This document shows, piece after piece, positions 1 to 9,200 of a stretch of DNA of 11,255 bases. A model generated the notes under the pieces. It did not search any database. It was not told the DNA's origin and saw only the letters and a list, made by a program, of their open reading frames with translations. Position 1 is the stretch's first letter. Each line of letters opens with the position of its first letter. The stretch lies in assembly GCA_943704525.1 (NCBI GenBank), contig CALSCQ010003359.1, positions 64,001 to 75,255 of the forward strand. The letters run 5' to 3'. Position numbers and translations under genes: made by a program. Source of the DNA: Pigoraptor vietnamica. Its lineage: Eukaryota; Opisthokonta; Filasterea.

Positions 1-77
1 AAATTTCGATTGGTTGCTCGGCGAAAAACGGAGGGTATCCCGCCGCCATTTCGAAAACGAGGATGCCGAGGGCCCAC
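1..77 (-). CDS. PKA-C: PKA-C exon 4, truncated by the window edge (residues 221-246)
   Basis: Acceptor TGTCGCAG|GTGGGCCC restores Trp221 and continues [18 protein letters not shown] then AEQPIEI, the aF-helix and peptide-binding region of PKA. The exon runs off the left end. The upstream intron is 78-239 (162 bp). Confidence 0.93.
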   Translation of the reverse strand, partial: MGPRHPRFRNGGGIPSVFRRATNRN

Positions 78-1499
78 CTGCGACACGCGCACACACGCAC
101 GCACACGCGCACCACAGTGTGTAAGCGTAAAAAATCGCAGGCACACACACAGGTCCACGGCGCACCAATAATCTCAACAGGCCCACAGACGAACCTAAAA
201 TTCCTTAACCACGACACAGCATCGCACATATGCGCCCACCAGTCGACGGCCTGGTTGTAGCCCTTGCTGAGAATAATCTCCGGCGCAAGGTACTCGGGCG
301 TGCCGCAGAGCGTCCACGTCCGGTCCTTCACGAGCTTCGCAAACCCAAAGTCCGTAATCTTGATGTACCCTCGAGAGTCAATCAGCAAGTTCTCCGGCTT
401 GAGATCGCGGTAGATGAGGTTGAGCGCGTGGAGGTACTCAAACGCGAGCACGATTTGCGATCCGTAGAATCGCGTCTGCTCCTCGGGAAAGCGTCCCACG
501 CGGCGCAGATACGAGAAGAGCTCGCCGCCGACGACGAACTCGAGCAGCATGTAGAGGTTGGCCTTGTCCTGGAACGCGCAGAGCATGTTCACGACAAAGG
601 GGAAGTTGATCGCGGCGAGAATGTGCTTCTCGTTGAGCGAGTGCTCGACCTGCTTGAGCTTGACGACGCGCTCCTTGCGAAGGATCTTCATGGCGTAGTA
701 CTCGCCGTTGTGCTTTGCCTTGCACAGCATGACGCGCCCAAACGACCCCGTGCCGAGCGTGCCGATGCGGTCGAAGCTCTCCAGCCCAAAGCCGGACTGC
801 GACATTGCGGAGTGTCGGGTAAGAAACGAAGGCGGCTGCAAAAGGCTAATCGCGTGATAGAGCACACAAGATGGACAAGGGATGATCGCATGGGGTAATG
901 TGCAAGACAGTATGGGTGTGCCCTTTTCCAATCCGTCCTCGCGCGCTCTCGCAAAGAAACACACCAAGATATTCGACGAACAAACGCGAGAAAGATAGAC
1001 TGACAAGTAGCGACAGAAGCGACAAGAAGGGGGGCTGACGGGTGACCATACACACACACACGCACGCACACACACACACACACATACACACACACACACA
1101 CACACACAGCGCGGGACGGGCACTCACGTTGGATTTGTGGCCAAACTTCGACTCGAAGTCGGCCCTCGCATTGTTGAGATATTCTTTCACTGCGCAGCGT
1201 AAAGGGGGGGGCGAAAAGCGTCAAACCAAGTCGAACGGGAAAGAAAAGGCTGTGTGGCACAGCCTGAGCAAGACTGCTGCGCGAAAACAAGCATGCGGCG
1301 CGAAACCCGTCATCAAAACATAGGTACATTGGACGGGCGCCAACTCTCCGCGTGTGTGTCTTCACCGTTGGTCCCCTACTCGCAGCACCTTCTCTCTAAC
1401 ACCACACACACACCCAGCCCAATGCACACGCACAAAAGCGAAGGATAGGCTCTCACCCTTCTCGGCATTGAAACTCTTGTGTGACTGCTCGTTCCCCAT
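1..1499 (-). CDS. PKA-C: cAMP-dependent protein kinase (PKA) catalytic subunit, 5' part of spliced gene
   Basis: AGC-family Ser/Thr kinase that phosphorylates substrates when cAMP releases the regulatory subunits. Joining 1457-1499, 1128-1189, 240-796 and 1-77 gives residues 1-246 without a frame break. Seen: [10 protein letters not shown]-terminus (Gly2 fits N-myristoylation), A-helix [17 protein letters not shown], glycine loop GTGSFGRV (50-57), AMKIL with Lys72, Glu91 in [15 protein letters not shown] with Asp166, DFG at 184-186, and activation loop [11 protein letters not shown] with Thr197. These strongly match animal PKA-C over the whole length, with no indel inside the kinase core. The last ~100 residues, including the C-terminal tail, lie off the left edge. 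Start chosen because MGN is the family N-terminus and exon phases fit. Codons are ordinary for the region. PKG and S6K-type AGC kinases are excluded by the N-terminal helix and the activation loop. Confidence 0.96.
82..118. repeat. imperfect (CA)n / (GCAC)n microsatellite in PKA intron
   Basis: Alternating CA/CG dinucleotides close to the acceptor side of PKA intron 78-239; on the sense strand of the gene it reads TG-rich. Confidence 0.8.
240..796 (-). CDS. PKA-C: PKA-C exon 3 (residues 36 to 221, N-lobe to activation segment)
   Basis: Large exon carrying glycine loop, Lys72, helix C Glu91, catalytic loop, DFG and activation loop. Acceptor taken as TGTCGCAG|TCC at 797 because the spacing to GTLGTGSFG then equals that of animal PKA exactly. 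A second in-frame acceptor lies 39 bp upstream (TTTTGCAG|CCG). Donor GACTG|GTGGGC splits Trp221 of the VDWW motif. Confidence 0.93.
1050..1108. repeat. (AC)n microsatellite in PKA intron
   Basis: About 59 bp of AC repeats with a few CG/AT interruptions, inside intron 797-1127. On the gene's sense strand it is a (TG)n tract starting about 19 nt after the exon 2 donor. The rest of this 331-bp intron shows no further feature. Confidence 0.95.
1128..1189 (-). CDS. PKA-C: PKA-C exon 2 (residues 15-35, A-helix)
   Basis: A 62-nt exon between acceptor TGCGCAG|TG and donor AAC|GTGAGT. It completes Val15 and encodes the amphipathic A-helix that packs on the kinase core; the usual Trp30 of mammals is Phe here (SKFG). 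Leaves in phase 0 into intron 797-1127. Confidence 0.93.
1457..1499 (-). CDS. PKA-C: PKA-C exon 1 (residues 1-14 plus first base of codon 15)
   Basis: Encodes [14 protein letters not shown]. Donor is G|GTGAGA (intron 1190-1456, 267 bp, phase 1). The myristoylation motif MGN and the position of the intron inside a Val codon (giving VKEYL after splicing) match the animal PKA-C exon 1 boundary. Too short to be noticed by ORF scanning alone. Confidence 0.93.
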
Positions 1500-2204
1500 G
1501 GTGTACGGACGCGACCCGCGACACGCGCGCAACGCACGACGAGCTGCAAAGCGCACAGCACGATCAGAAATTGGCCAACAGCAACACACTTGCACAACAC
1601 TCAGCCCACACGCAATTCCGCGCAGAGTGCTCACCAGCGACAACCGCTACGAGTCAGAGGCCAGCGGAGCGTTACCGCATCATGCCAGTGCTCTCAGCGC
1701 AGAAATCCTCGTCGGCGGTCGGTTACGCCCAAGTCGCCCCGACGGCGGGGGACCGAAAACACCGTCTCGCGCAGCCGCACGCGCTCAAAGCCACGGGATC
1801 CGCCCTTTTGCTTCCTCGCGCTCGATAATCGCCCTCGCAGCGACGACGTCACTCGGATTACAAAGGGCCAACCGCTGAGGAACACCAATAAAATGGCCCA
1901 AACAGAGTCGATCACAGTCGCTAACAAGGGGTCGATAGCCAAACGAGAGAGAGAGCGACCCCTCTCCCCATGTGAAGTGCCGTCGGAGACTCGGAGGCAT
2001 GGGACGCGACGAGGAGAGTAGATGCGGAGCGAGCGCGCGTGCGTGCGTGTGTGCACAACACAGCCAGCGCTCGACCCACCCACCCCTCTTCCACGGCGAA
2101 TTAATTGGAATATTGGGCGAAAATGGACGAGAAAATGCAGGCCAAGTCTCAGTTCACACGCCCGAGCGAAGTCCAGTGCATACGCTTCTCAAAAACGGAC
2201 AAGA
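1500..2204. other. 5'-flanking/5' UTR region of PKA-C, no gene seen
   Basis: Moderately GC-rich non-coding sequence upstream of the PKA start codon. Open frames here overlap on both strands and show no recognisable protein. Weak sites only: CCAAT at 1883-1887 beside AATAAAAT, a CRE-like CGACGTCA at 1844-1851, and short GAGA and TGCG runs. No TATA box or transcription start can be fixed; part of this stretch is probably PKA promoter and 5' UTR. Confidence 0.5.
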
Positions 2205-2494
2205 TGATCCATATATAATAAATTGAAAAATTGGTTTTATATAGAGTATGTATTTCTATATATCTTCATATTAAATGATTGAGTCAAAATTATGGATAAT
2301 AGTAGAAACGAGCTCGTAACCATGCAGAATTCACAACACAGTCGTTATCTACTATGGAACAAATTTCAATATTTCAATATTTGAACCGTTATGAACATTG
2401 TCTTAGTACTTATGAAAAACCAAAATAAGCATGGTTTAGAAAACTTTTCGCGAACAGGTGATACATTCGTCACTTGCTCTGGTGACGTAAGGCG

Positions 2495-2518
2495 CGAACC
2501 GGAACAGTCGGCGGTTCG
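2495..2518. repeat. short palindrome (7-bp arms)
   Basis: CGAACCG (2495-2501) and CGGTTCG (2512-2518) form perfect arms around a 10-nt loop at the left end of the GC-rich core. Confidence 0.6.
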
Positions 2519-2726
2519 GCGGGCGCCGACCGATCGCAACAGTGGCCTCAGTGGGTTCGCTCGGCATGGGTTCAATGCGAGACAACGTTTACAAAATGCT
2601 AGTTCACAATCCTCGGCCCACCAGCCTGTGGCTCTGCCCGGGCTGCCGATCCCATCAGTGCCTGGCTCAGGGCAGCACGCCGCATCACGGCTGAGCCAAC
2701 ACCGGGCCCGCCGTTGCCGGCTTCGG

Positions 2727-2776
2727 CCGGGTGGGACCCGGCGGCACGGCTGTGTGTCAGCACGCCGGCCGTGCCG
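2727..2776. repeat. two adjacent GC-rich hairpins in the island core
   Basis: CCGGGT/ACCCGG (2727-2732 and 2736-2741, 3-nt loop), immediately followed by CGGCACGGC/GCCGTGCCG (2742-2750 and 2768-2776, 17-nt loop). Strong potential secondary structure with no coding signature. Confidence 0.6.
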
Positions 2777-3128
2777 TTTCAGTGCCCGCCGGTCGGGCGC
2801 CAGTCGTGCCTGCCTGAATAAGCGGGGCCGCGCATGGAATAAGCCGTATTCGGCCGTGTTTTGAAATGTCACCTCAATTTTCATAAGTTTTTGAGTTTAT
2901 TCAAATTATGAGTCCCTTATAATTTCTAACTGAGAAAACGCCGATTATTTATCCATTTTTCACAGAGCGTCAAATAAAGAGTCTCGACCGGCAGATTAGA
3001 AGGGGCGGTGGGTCCCTAATAAATTTCAGTTTGGTACATTTTCCATAGTGACTGCGGTTGATAATAATTCCCCTAATTCACTTTGTGGCTTTTGTTGTTG
3101 TTCGGCAGTGTGCGCGTTCTCGTTTCGC

Positions 3129-3151
3129 GTGTGTGTGTGTGTGTGTGTGTG
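3129..3151. repeat. (GT)n microsatellite
   Basis: Perfect GT repeat of about 11 units upstream of the FN3 gene. Confidence 0.95.
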
Positions 3152-3222
3152 CGACTGTTCCCATCCCCTTCGATCGCAGAGCCCGTTCGAGTTGACCGTT
3201 GGGACGAGGTGTACGCGTGCGT

Positions 3223-3224
<2 letters not shown>

Positions 3225-3259
<35 letters not shown>
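3225..3259. repeat. (GT)n microsatellite
   Basis: Perfect GT repeat of about 17 units running into GCGCGC. Confidence 0.95.
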
Positions 3260-3266
<7 letters not shown>

Positions 3267-3464
3267 CTTTTTATTTGGGCCCATAGAACATTTCGTGTCA
3301 CACAGTGCACAACACTTGTGGGTGTGGTTTTTTGCGTCGCTCTCTCACGCCACGAGGTCGCGGTTCGATTTCAGTGTCGGACTTGGCAAGGTGGAGAACG
3401 AGAGTGTGCGTTCGTTGCGCATGCATGTGGACAGGGCGTTAAACTCGTATTCTCGTGCGGCATG

Positions 3465-3520
3465 ACACACACACACGCGCGCGCGCGTGCACTCACACAC
3501 ACGAACGCACGCACACACGT
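3465..3520. repeat. (AC)n-(GC)n alternating purine-pyrimidine tract
   Basis: Unbroken alternating AC/GC/GT dinucleotides from 3465 to 3492, then interrupted CA/CG repeats to about 3520. It lies 200-250 bp upstream of the start codon. Confidence 0.85.
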
Positions 3521-3714
3521 ACACTCTCTCTTCACGTGCGGATCGCGAGTGTTTGTCATCGCCCTGGGCGCTTCAGCATTGTCCGCGATCGTCGCAAATT
3601 GCACGTTAGATAAGCGCATCACCCGTCTCTGCGGGGTTTCTTTGTGGCTCACGACCACCGCAACGCCCGATTCTCATTCGGCGTCACGGTTGCTTTGCAG
3701 ACGCGTCCCGGGGC

Positions 3715-3799
3715 ATGATCCACGGCCTCAAAATGGGGCGCGGCGTGTTCACTGCCGTGCTCGTGTTGGCGGCGGTTTCTCTCGCGCACGCGGCCGCAG
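3715..3799 (+). CDS. exon 1: signal peptide
   Basis: Encodes MIHGLKMGRGVF followed by a hydrophobic core TAVLVLAAVSL and a small-residue cleavage region AHAAA, a typical secretory signal. Either Met1 or Met7 (3733) could start it. Donor GCAG|GTAGAG, phase 1; intron 3800-3929. Confidence 0.85.
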
Positions 3800-6700
3800 G
3801 TAGAGTGCCGTCGTGATTGCGATGTACTGCACCCGCATATGCACTTTCGTGCGTGAATGTGCTGGCTCTCTTGTTGGTATCCGATTGTGCGATGTGGCTA
3901 GAGACGCCTAACCATGTGTTGGTCTGCAGCGCCCACGACGGTGGAAGTGTGGGGCACTGGCGGCAATATGACAGTCGAAGGCAAGGGCAATGGCGAGGTC
4001 GTCGTGCACTTCGCCTCGGTGACGACGGGCGAACCTGTCGTGGCGTACCAGGTCACTGCCACCACCGATTACGATTACGTGTCGTACCGCCAGCAGTCAA
4101 CGACCGGCACGGATGCAACGCTTTCTGTGACATTCACGGGGTTACTTGGCGACACGTCGTACGTTTTCGCGCTCGTGGCGAACGTGACGCGCGACAACGC
4201 CATTGTCTCTGTGCCCGCGGCGGACACGAAGACCGCGATTACGGACGCATATGGTGGGTGTTACGCGATGACGGGGGCCGACACGCAGGCGCACGCACCG
4301 ACGGGCACACACACGCACACACACAGACACTTTTTGGAGTGAGTGGATGTTCGTACTGATGCCCTGTTGCCCTGCACCGCACGCAGCGCTCCGGTGGCTG
4401 ACGGCACAGGAGTATGCGTACCGCGGCATTCAAAAGCCGATGGATGGCGTTGTGACCAAGGTGCCCAACTACCCCAACCTCACGTCGTTCCAGCTGGAGT
4501 GGCCTAGGCGCTTCAACACGAAGCTCGAAGCGCTCCTTGCCGAGAATTCGAAGCTCACGAAGGCGTGGTACCACTGCCCCGGGTCGAGCGTCATCGCGGC
4601 GGACTTTAACGCGGCGCAGTCGTGCGTTGTGACGGCCTCGTGCGGGACGACGTTCAAGTTCACGATCACCGTCCAGGGCAGCGTCCTCGACAACGCCACG
4701 AACGATTTTACGATGAGCACTCCCGGCTGCCGTGAGTGTGCCGTGACTGCGTGCGTCGCCTGTCTGCGTCCTTGCGCAATACCATGCAGCACGTCACAGG
4801 TTTTGAGAGCCATTCTCTTCCTCATCTCATCCTTGTGCGCGGACGACAACAGATTCGAGCTTCGCGGGCAAGCAGCTGTCGTTCTCGAACAAGCAACTCA
4901 ACGGCTTTGACGTCTCGGTGCCGCTCCCGACGGTCCAGGGCGGCGGGACGGGCCAATACGCCGTCTACGTGTTCAACTCGAGCAAGCTGTGTGGATTTCA
5001 GTGCGTCACTTCGGCGCCCTCCACCATCAACATCCCCATTCGCGACGACGGAGGGCCGGATTACCAGCGCATTTCTGGTTGCACGATCCAGCCGGCGTCG
5101 ACGTACACGGTCAAGGTCTTCATGGGCGACGGCTCGCTGATGGGCCAGATGTGCAGCGCAGCGGCGCTCTCGCCCACGGGCACCTTCCCGTTCTCCTCCA
5201 TCCCCTCAACGGCGCTGCTCTCGGCACAGGTCAACACGTCTGGGCAGGGTGCGTGGAGTGCTTTCGATTGCACAGTCGCTGTGCCCTTGCGCGTCGCCTG
5301 CTGTGACCGCTGTGTGTGGGTGTGTGTGTGGGTGACCGCGTGTGTGTGTGTTAATGGGGCATCACCTCCTCTTAATGGCGTGTCCTGCGGCCTCCCCGGC
5401 TGTCGGTGCATTCAGCTAGAATAGTCTTACGCAGGCTCGTGTCAGTTTGACGCGTTCCGTGCATCGCCCGTGCTTACCCTTCTCGTCGTTTCCACTCTCT
5501 CAGACCCCACGTGGCCGGGCACGCCCACGACCACACTTGTCATTAGTGGGACCAGCCGCTCCTTGCGCGTCACGTGGCCGGCGCCGTCGTACATGGGCAA
5601 TTTCGCTGGCTATAGCGTCTCGTTGAGCGCATACGACGAAACTTCGGGTCTGACGACCGTTACTTCGGTGGCGAACATTACGTCGCTGAGCACGCGCACC
5701 GCGGAAGCCGCGATCTCTCCCGGTCGCCAGTACAAGTACACGGTCACGGCGCTGGTCGATTGGGACGGAGTCCGCTATTCCAAGTCGGCCGATGCCTCGC
5801 CGTACTCTCTGGGCGGAGGTGCGTTGGCAGTGTGTGTGTTTGTGTTGTGCGTGTGTGTGTGTGCGTGTGCGTGTGCGTGTTGTTTGTGTGCGTACGTGCG
5901 TGCATGTGTGTGTGTGCGTGTGCGTGTGCATGTTGTTTGTGTGCGTACGTGCGTACGTGCGTGCATGTGTGTGTGTGTGTATGTGTGTGCTCACGCAACT
6001 ATACTCCCTGCAGCGTTCACTTGGCCCTCGGATCAGGATGCCATCACGTTCACGTCGACGTCCGATCAGCTTTCCGGCAAGCGCAAGGGCGACCCCGTCT
6101 TTTTCGGGCCCTACACCGTGACGCTGCGTGTGACGAGCACGAGCGGCTATGCGAACAGCTTTGTGCTGACACGCGCCAACGACAACACTTATGCGTTCAA
6201 CATCGTGGGCCTCAAGACGTACAGCAACTACACGCTCACTTTCAGCGCCGACGGGCAGCCAGGCAACTTCACGACGGCCGTCACCGTCCCGGCCGGGTGT
6301 GGAGGTGTGTGAGAAAGTGTGCGGTTGCGGCTCTTGTGATCGTGCACGGCGTTGGGTTGTCCTTCAGTTTACCATCAAGTCTCGCGGGGGGGGGGGGCAA
6401 TTTTGCCAATGTCCTCTCTCTCCCTGCGGTTCCTTGGACCACCAACCGATCCCCGAGCACATGCACTTCTTCCTCTTGCTAATACCGCACACTTTGTTGT
6501 GCGTCCACGCAGCGCCCACCATCCGCGCTGGCTCGATCGCAGTCGTCGGCAACGGGGTCGGCAACGGCCTCCTCTCGGTCCAGTTCACGTCGCCCGTCGT
6601 CGACAAGCTCAACTGCGCGGGTCCTGTGAAACACAATCTGCGCATCACGCCCGTGGACCACTACTATGGCAGCAGCTCGACCATCACCCAGGAGGCGTAC

Positions 6701-8390
6701 GAAGTCGATCTCAACGGCGGTGTCGCGAAATTCTCGACGGATCCCGTCCTCCGCGCTGGTGGGACGTACAGTGTGCAACTGCTCGTGTCGAGCGCGAACG
6801 ACGACGCGGCGACGCTGAACGGCGGCAACCTTGTCATGCCCTTCCGCGGTGCGTGGGCGGTTGTTTATTTCGCCGTGGTTTGATAAGCGCAGTTAGGCAG
6901 TGTTCGATCGTGTTTGAGCGACCACAAACTCTTTTGCCTCCTTGACTTGCCCTTCCGCGGTGCGTGGGCGATCTGTGTCTGCCGGGTGGCGTGTGGACGC
7001 GTTGATCAGCACAGAGGCCATTGATGCTTGAGACATCGCACGGCTCGTCGACAGACATGTCGCCCCGCCGCGGCCTCTCTCTTAGTTTTTGACGCGGGAC
7101 GCCCTTTCCGCACACGCAGCGCCCGACTGGGGCACGGCGCAGTCGACGTACACGTTTGCCGCCGTCTCCCCCGGCGTGCTCAACATGACGTGGGACGCCC
7201 CCGATTATCCCAACGGCCCGCTCGACCGCTACGTCCTCGAGTGGTTCAGCAACGTCGAGCCAGCGAACGTTTTCCGGAAGAACATTTCGCTCACGGCGAC
7301 GCCCTACCCCACCGGCAGTCGGTACTATGTCATCACTGGCCTGCGCGGCACGGAGGTGATCAAGGTGACGCTGTACGCCGTGTCGAAGAACGACGCGTTT
7401 GTCAGCAGCAAGCTCTCGGTCTCGAACCGCATGGACCCGACGGGTGAGTGGCCGCGCCGACCCCTCTTGAGTCTCTTCATCTTTCACATGCTCGTGCCCC
7501 CGCTCCCCTCCTCTTCTCACGCGCGCCCTGTGTTCATGTGTGCATGCGTGCGATATGAGATTTCTAACTCCCTGCCTGATTTATGCGCAGCGCCCGAGTT
7601 TGCCGACGGCGACGTCGTTCTCACCGTCGGCCGCTACAGCGCCACGGACAATGTGATCTATGTGACCCTCCCACTCGCCAACAGCACGTGGCTCACGTAC
7701 CCGAACAACGACGACCTGCTTGAAGTCACCGTGCAGTGCCCGCCCTCGTCGCAGTATGCGAGCCCGTGGACCGGCTACTACACGTGCTCAAAGCTCGACG
7801 CGTTCGTCTCGTATAACGTCACTGTGATGGCCAAGGGGCCCGGCGGGTCGACGACCAAGGTCTTCAGCATTCGCACTCTGCAGGGCGGTGCGTGACCTAC
7901 ATGGTGGTGTGGGCGTTGTGGGCATTGTCCTTTGTTGCAAGAACTCACCCGATTCGTGTACTTACCCCTCCCTCCCTCTCTTCGTTGTTTTGGCAGAGGT
8001 GGACTGGGGACAGGGTGTGTCGGCGAGCGTTACTCCTGTCTCCGGCCCTGGTCTCCGCGTGTCGTTTGCCGCGCCCGTGAAGACCAACGGGAACGTCCTC
8101 AAGCTGCTGACGTTTGTGCTCAACAACGGCATTGTGGTCACGAGCCAGACTGCGTCGCCTCCTCAGGGCCTTCAGTCGGTGTCGTTCCCCTACGTAGCGA
8201 CGCTGACGCAGGGCATGCAGCCCAACACAAACTACGATATTGTCGTGCTCGCGTTCACGGCCCAGGACTCGTCGTTTGACGGCATCACGCCCGGCACGAA
8301 CCTCCTCCTTAACGCCAATTACAACGCGCGCGTGCTTCAGGCGCCCGGCAGCATCCTCAGGGGGAAGGGCCTCACGTTCGCCGCCGGTGA

Positions 8391-8477
<87 letters not shown>

Positions 8478-9155
8478 TGTCTATGACACGTTCGCCGCCG
8501 GTGTGTGTGGGTGCTCGGCCGTGTATGGGCATTGTGCGTTGCCGCTTTTACTTCGTCCGCGGGTGCTCGCGGGCCAGCCAGTTGTGTATGCTGTTATTTT
8601 TCCCTCCGCCCGCCCTGTGACAATCTTCGTCGATACTGAATTCACACCCCGTCGATCCCTCGACTTCACTCAACGGCTATTTGCCCCTCTCTCGGTCTGA
8701 TTCGCTCTCTTTTCGCGCCTGCAGCGCCGGATTGGGGCGACGCGCCCAAGTCGCTCTCAGTCGTGTGGATGAGCACGACGTCGATTACGCTGCGCGTGAA
8801 GGGACCCGACCGCCCGAACAGCGACATTCGCAACATCACCGCGTCTCTGTACCAGAGCATTGACTACTCATCCGGCGACGCCGCGTGCACCGGGCTCTTT
8901 ATGGACTACACGACGACGAACAACGTCGATGCGATCACGTTTAGCGTGCCCGCGAACACGTCCCCCGCGCCGTTCCGCGCGACGACGTACTACTGCGTGC
9001 AGGTGACGGCGACGGGCACGAGCAACGTGACGCAGGGCGTGCAGTACAAGAGCTCGTATGTGGTTGAGATGCCGATGGACGGTGGGTTGTCAGAGGGTGG
9101 ACCGGTCGCGCGTCGTATGTGTGGAGGTTGCGTTCTTGTGCATCCATACGTCGCG

Positions 9156-9200
<45 letters not shown>

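Larger units (their letters stand above)
2408..2888. repeat. 11-bp inverted repeat pair bracketing the GC-rich core
   Basis: ACTTATGAAAA at 2408-2418 is exactly repeated in inverse orientation at 2878-2888 (TTTTCATAAGT). The pair lies at the two AT-to-GC composition borders. Both flanks are AT-rich, so chance is possible. Confidence 0.45.
2205..3050. other. compositionally anomalous intergenic island (AT-rich / GC-rich / AT-rich)
   Basis: The sequence switches sharply to AT-rich at about 2205-2460, to GC-rich at about 2480-2860, then back to AT-rich until about 3000. Neither the AT-rich arms nor the GC core resembles the flanking genes. Short inverted repeats bracket the core (11 bp ACTTATGAAAA at 2408-2418 and 2878-2888; 9 bp ACTATGGAA at 2351-2359 and 3041-3049). 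AATAAA motifs occur at 2217-2222 and 2973-2978. It may be a decayed, non-autonomous mobile element or a structured regulatory region. No target-site duplication was found and no element family is recognised. Confidence 0.4.
3051..3714 (+). other. probable promoter / 5' UTR region of the FN3 membrane-protein gene
   Basis: Non-coding stretch rich in TG and CA microsatellites. The open frames through it are low-complexity Val-Cys or His-Thr repeats and are in a different frame from the start codon. A good acceptor-like TTGCTTTGCAG ends at 3700, 14 bp before the ATG, so the 5' UTR may contain an intron, but its donor cannot be placed. GGGGCGG at 3002-3008 is a possible GC box. Confidence 0.45.

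Noticed and set aside
230-898. 222-codon plus-strand frame over the PKA exon
   Set aside because: It is the antisense shadow of PKA exon 3, whose minus-strand translation matches the kinase motif by motif.
2543-2579. A-box/B-box-like motifs (TGGCCTCAGTGG and GGTTCAATGCG) suggesting a tRNA or tRNA-derived SINE
   Set aside because: The two boxes are too close together and no acceptor, anticodon or T-stem pairing could be drawn.
2391-2864. 157-codon open frame across the intergenic GC-rich island (and a 172-codon frame on the other strand)
   Set aside because: Both strands are open, the product is Arg/Ala/Ser-rich with no recognisable domain, and hairpins explain the composition better. GC-rich DNA has few stops.
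3048-3803. 251-codon frame with Val-Cys repeats upstream of the FN3 gene
   Set aside because: It is driven by (GT)n repeats, is in a different frame from the signal-peptide start and shows no domain.
5826-5990. Possible CRISPR-like array from the repeated blocks in intron 5
   Set aside because: Eukaryotic context, TG-repeat composition, only two copies and no distinct spacers.
5744-5998. Minus-strand His-Thr-rich open frames opposite intron 5, and similar ones opposite other CA/TG tracts
   Set aside because: Translation of dinucleotide repeats; they contradict the well-supported plus-strand exons.
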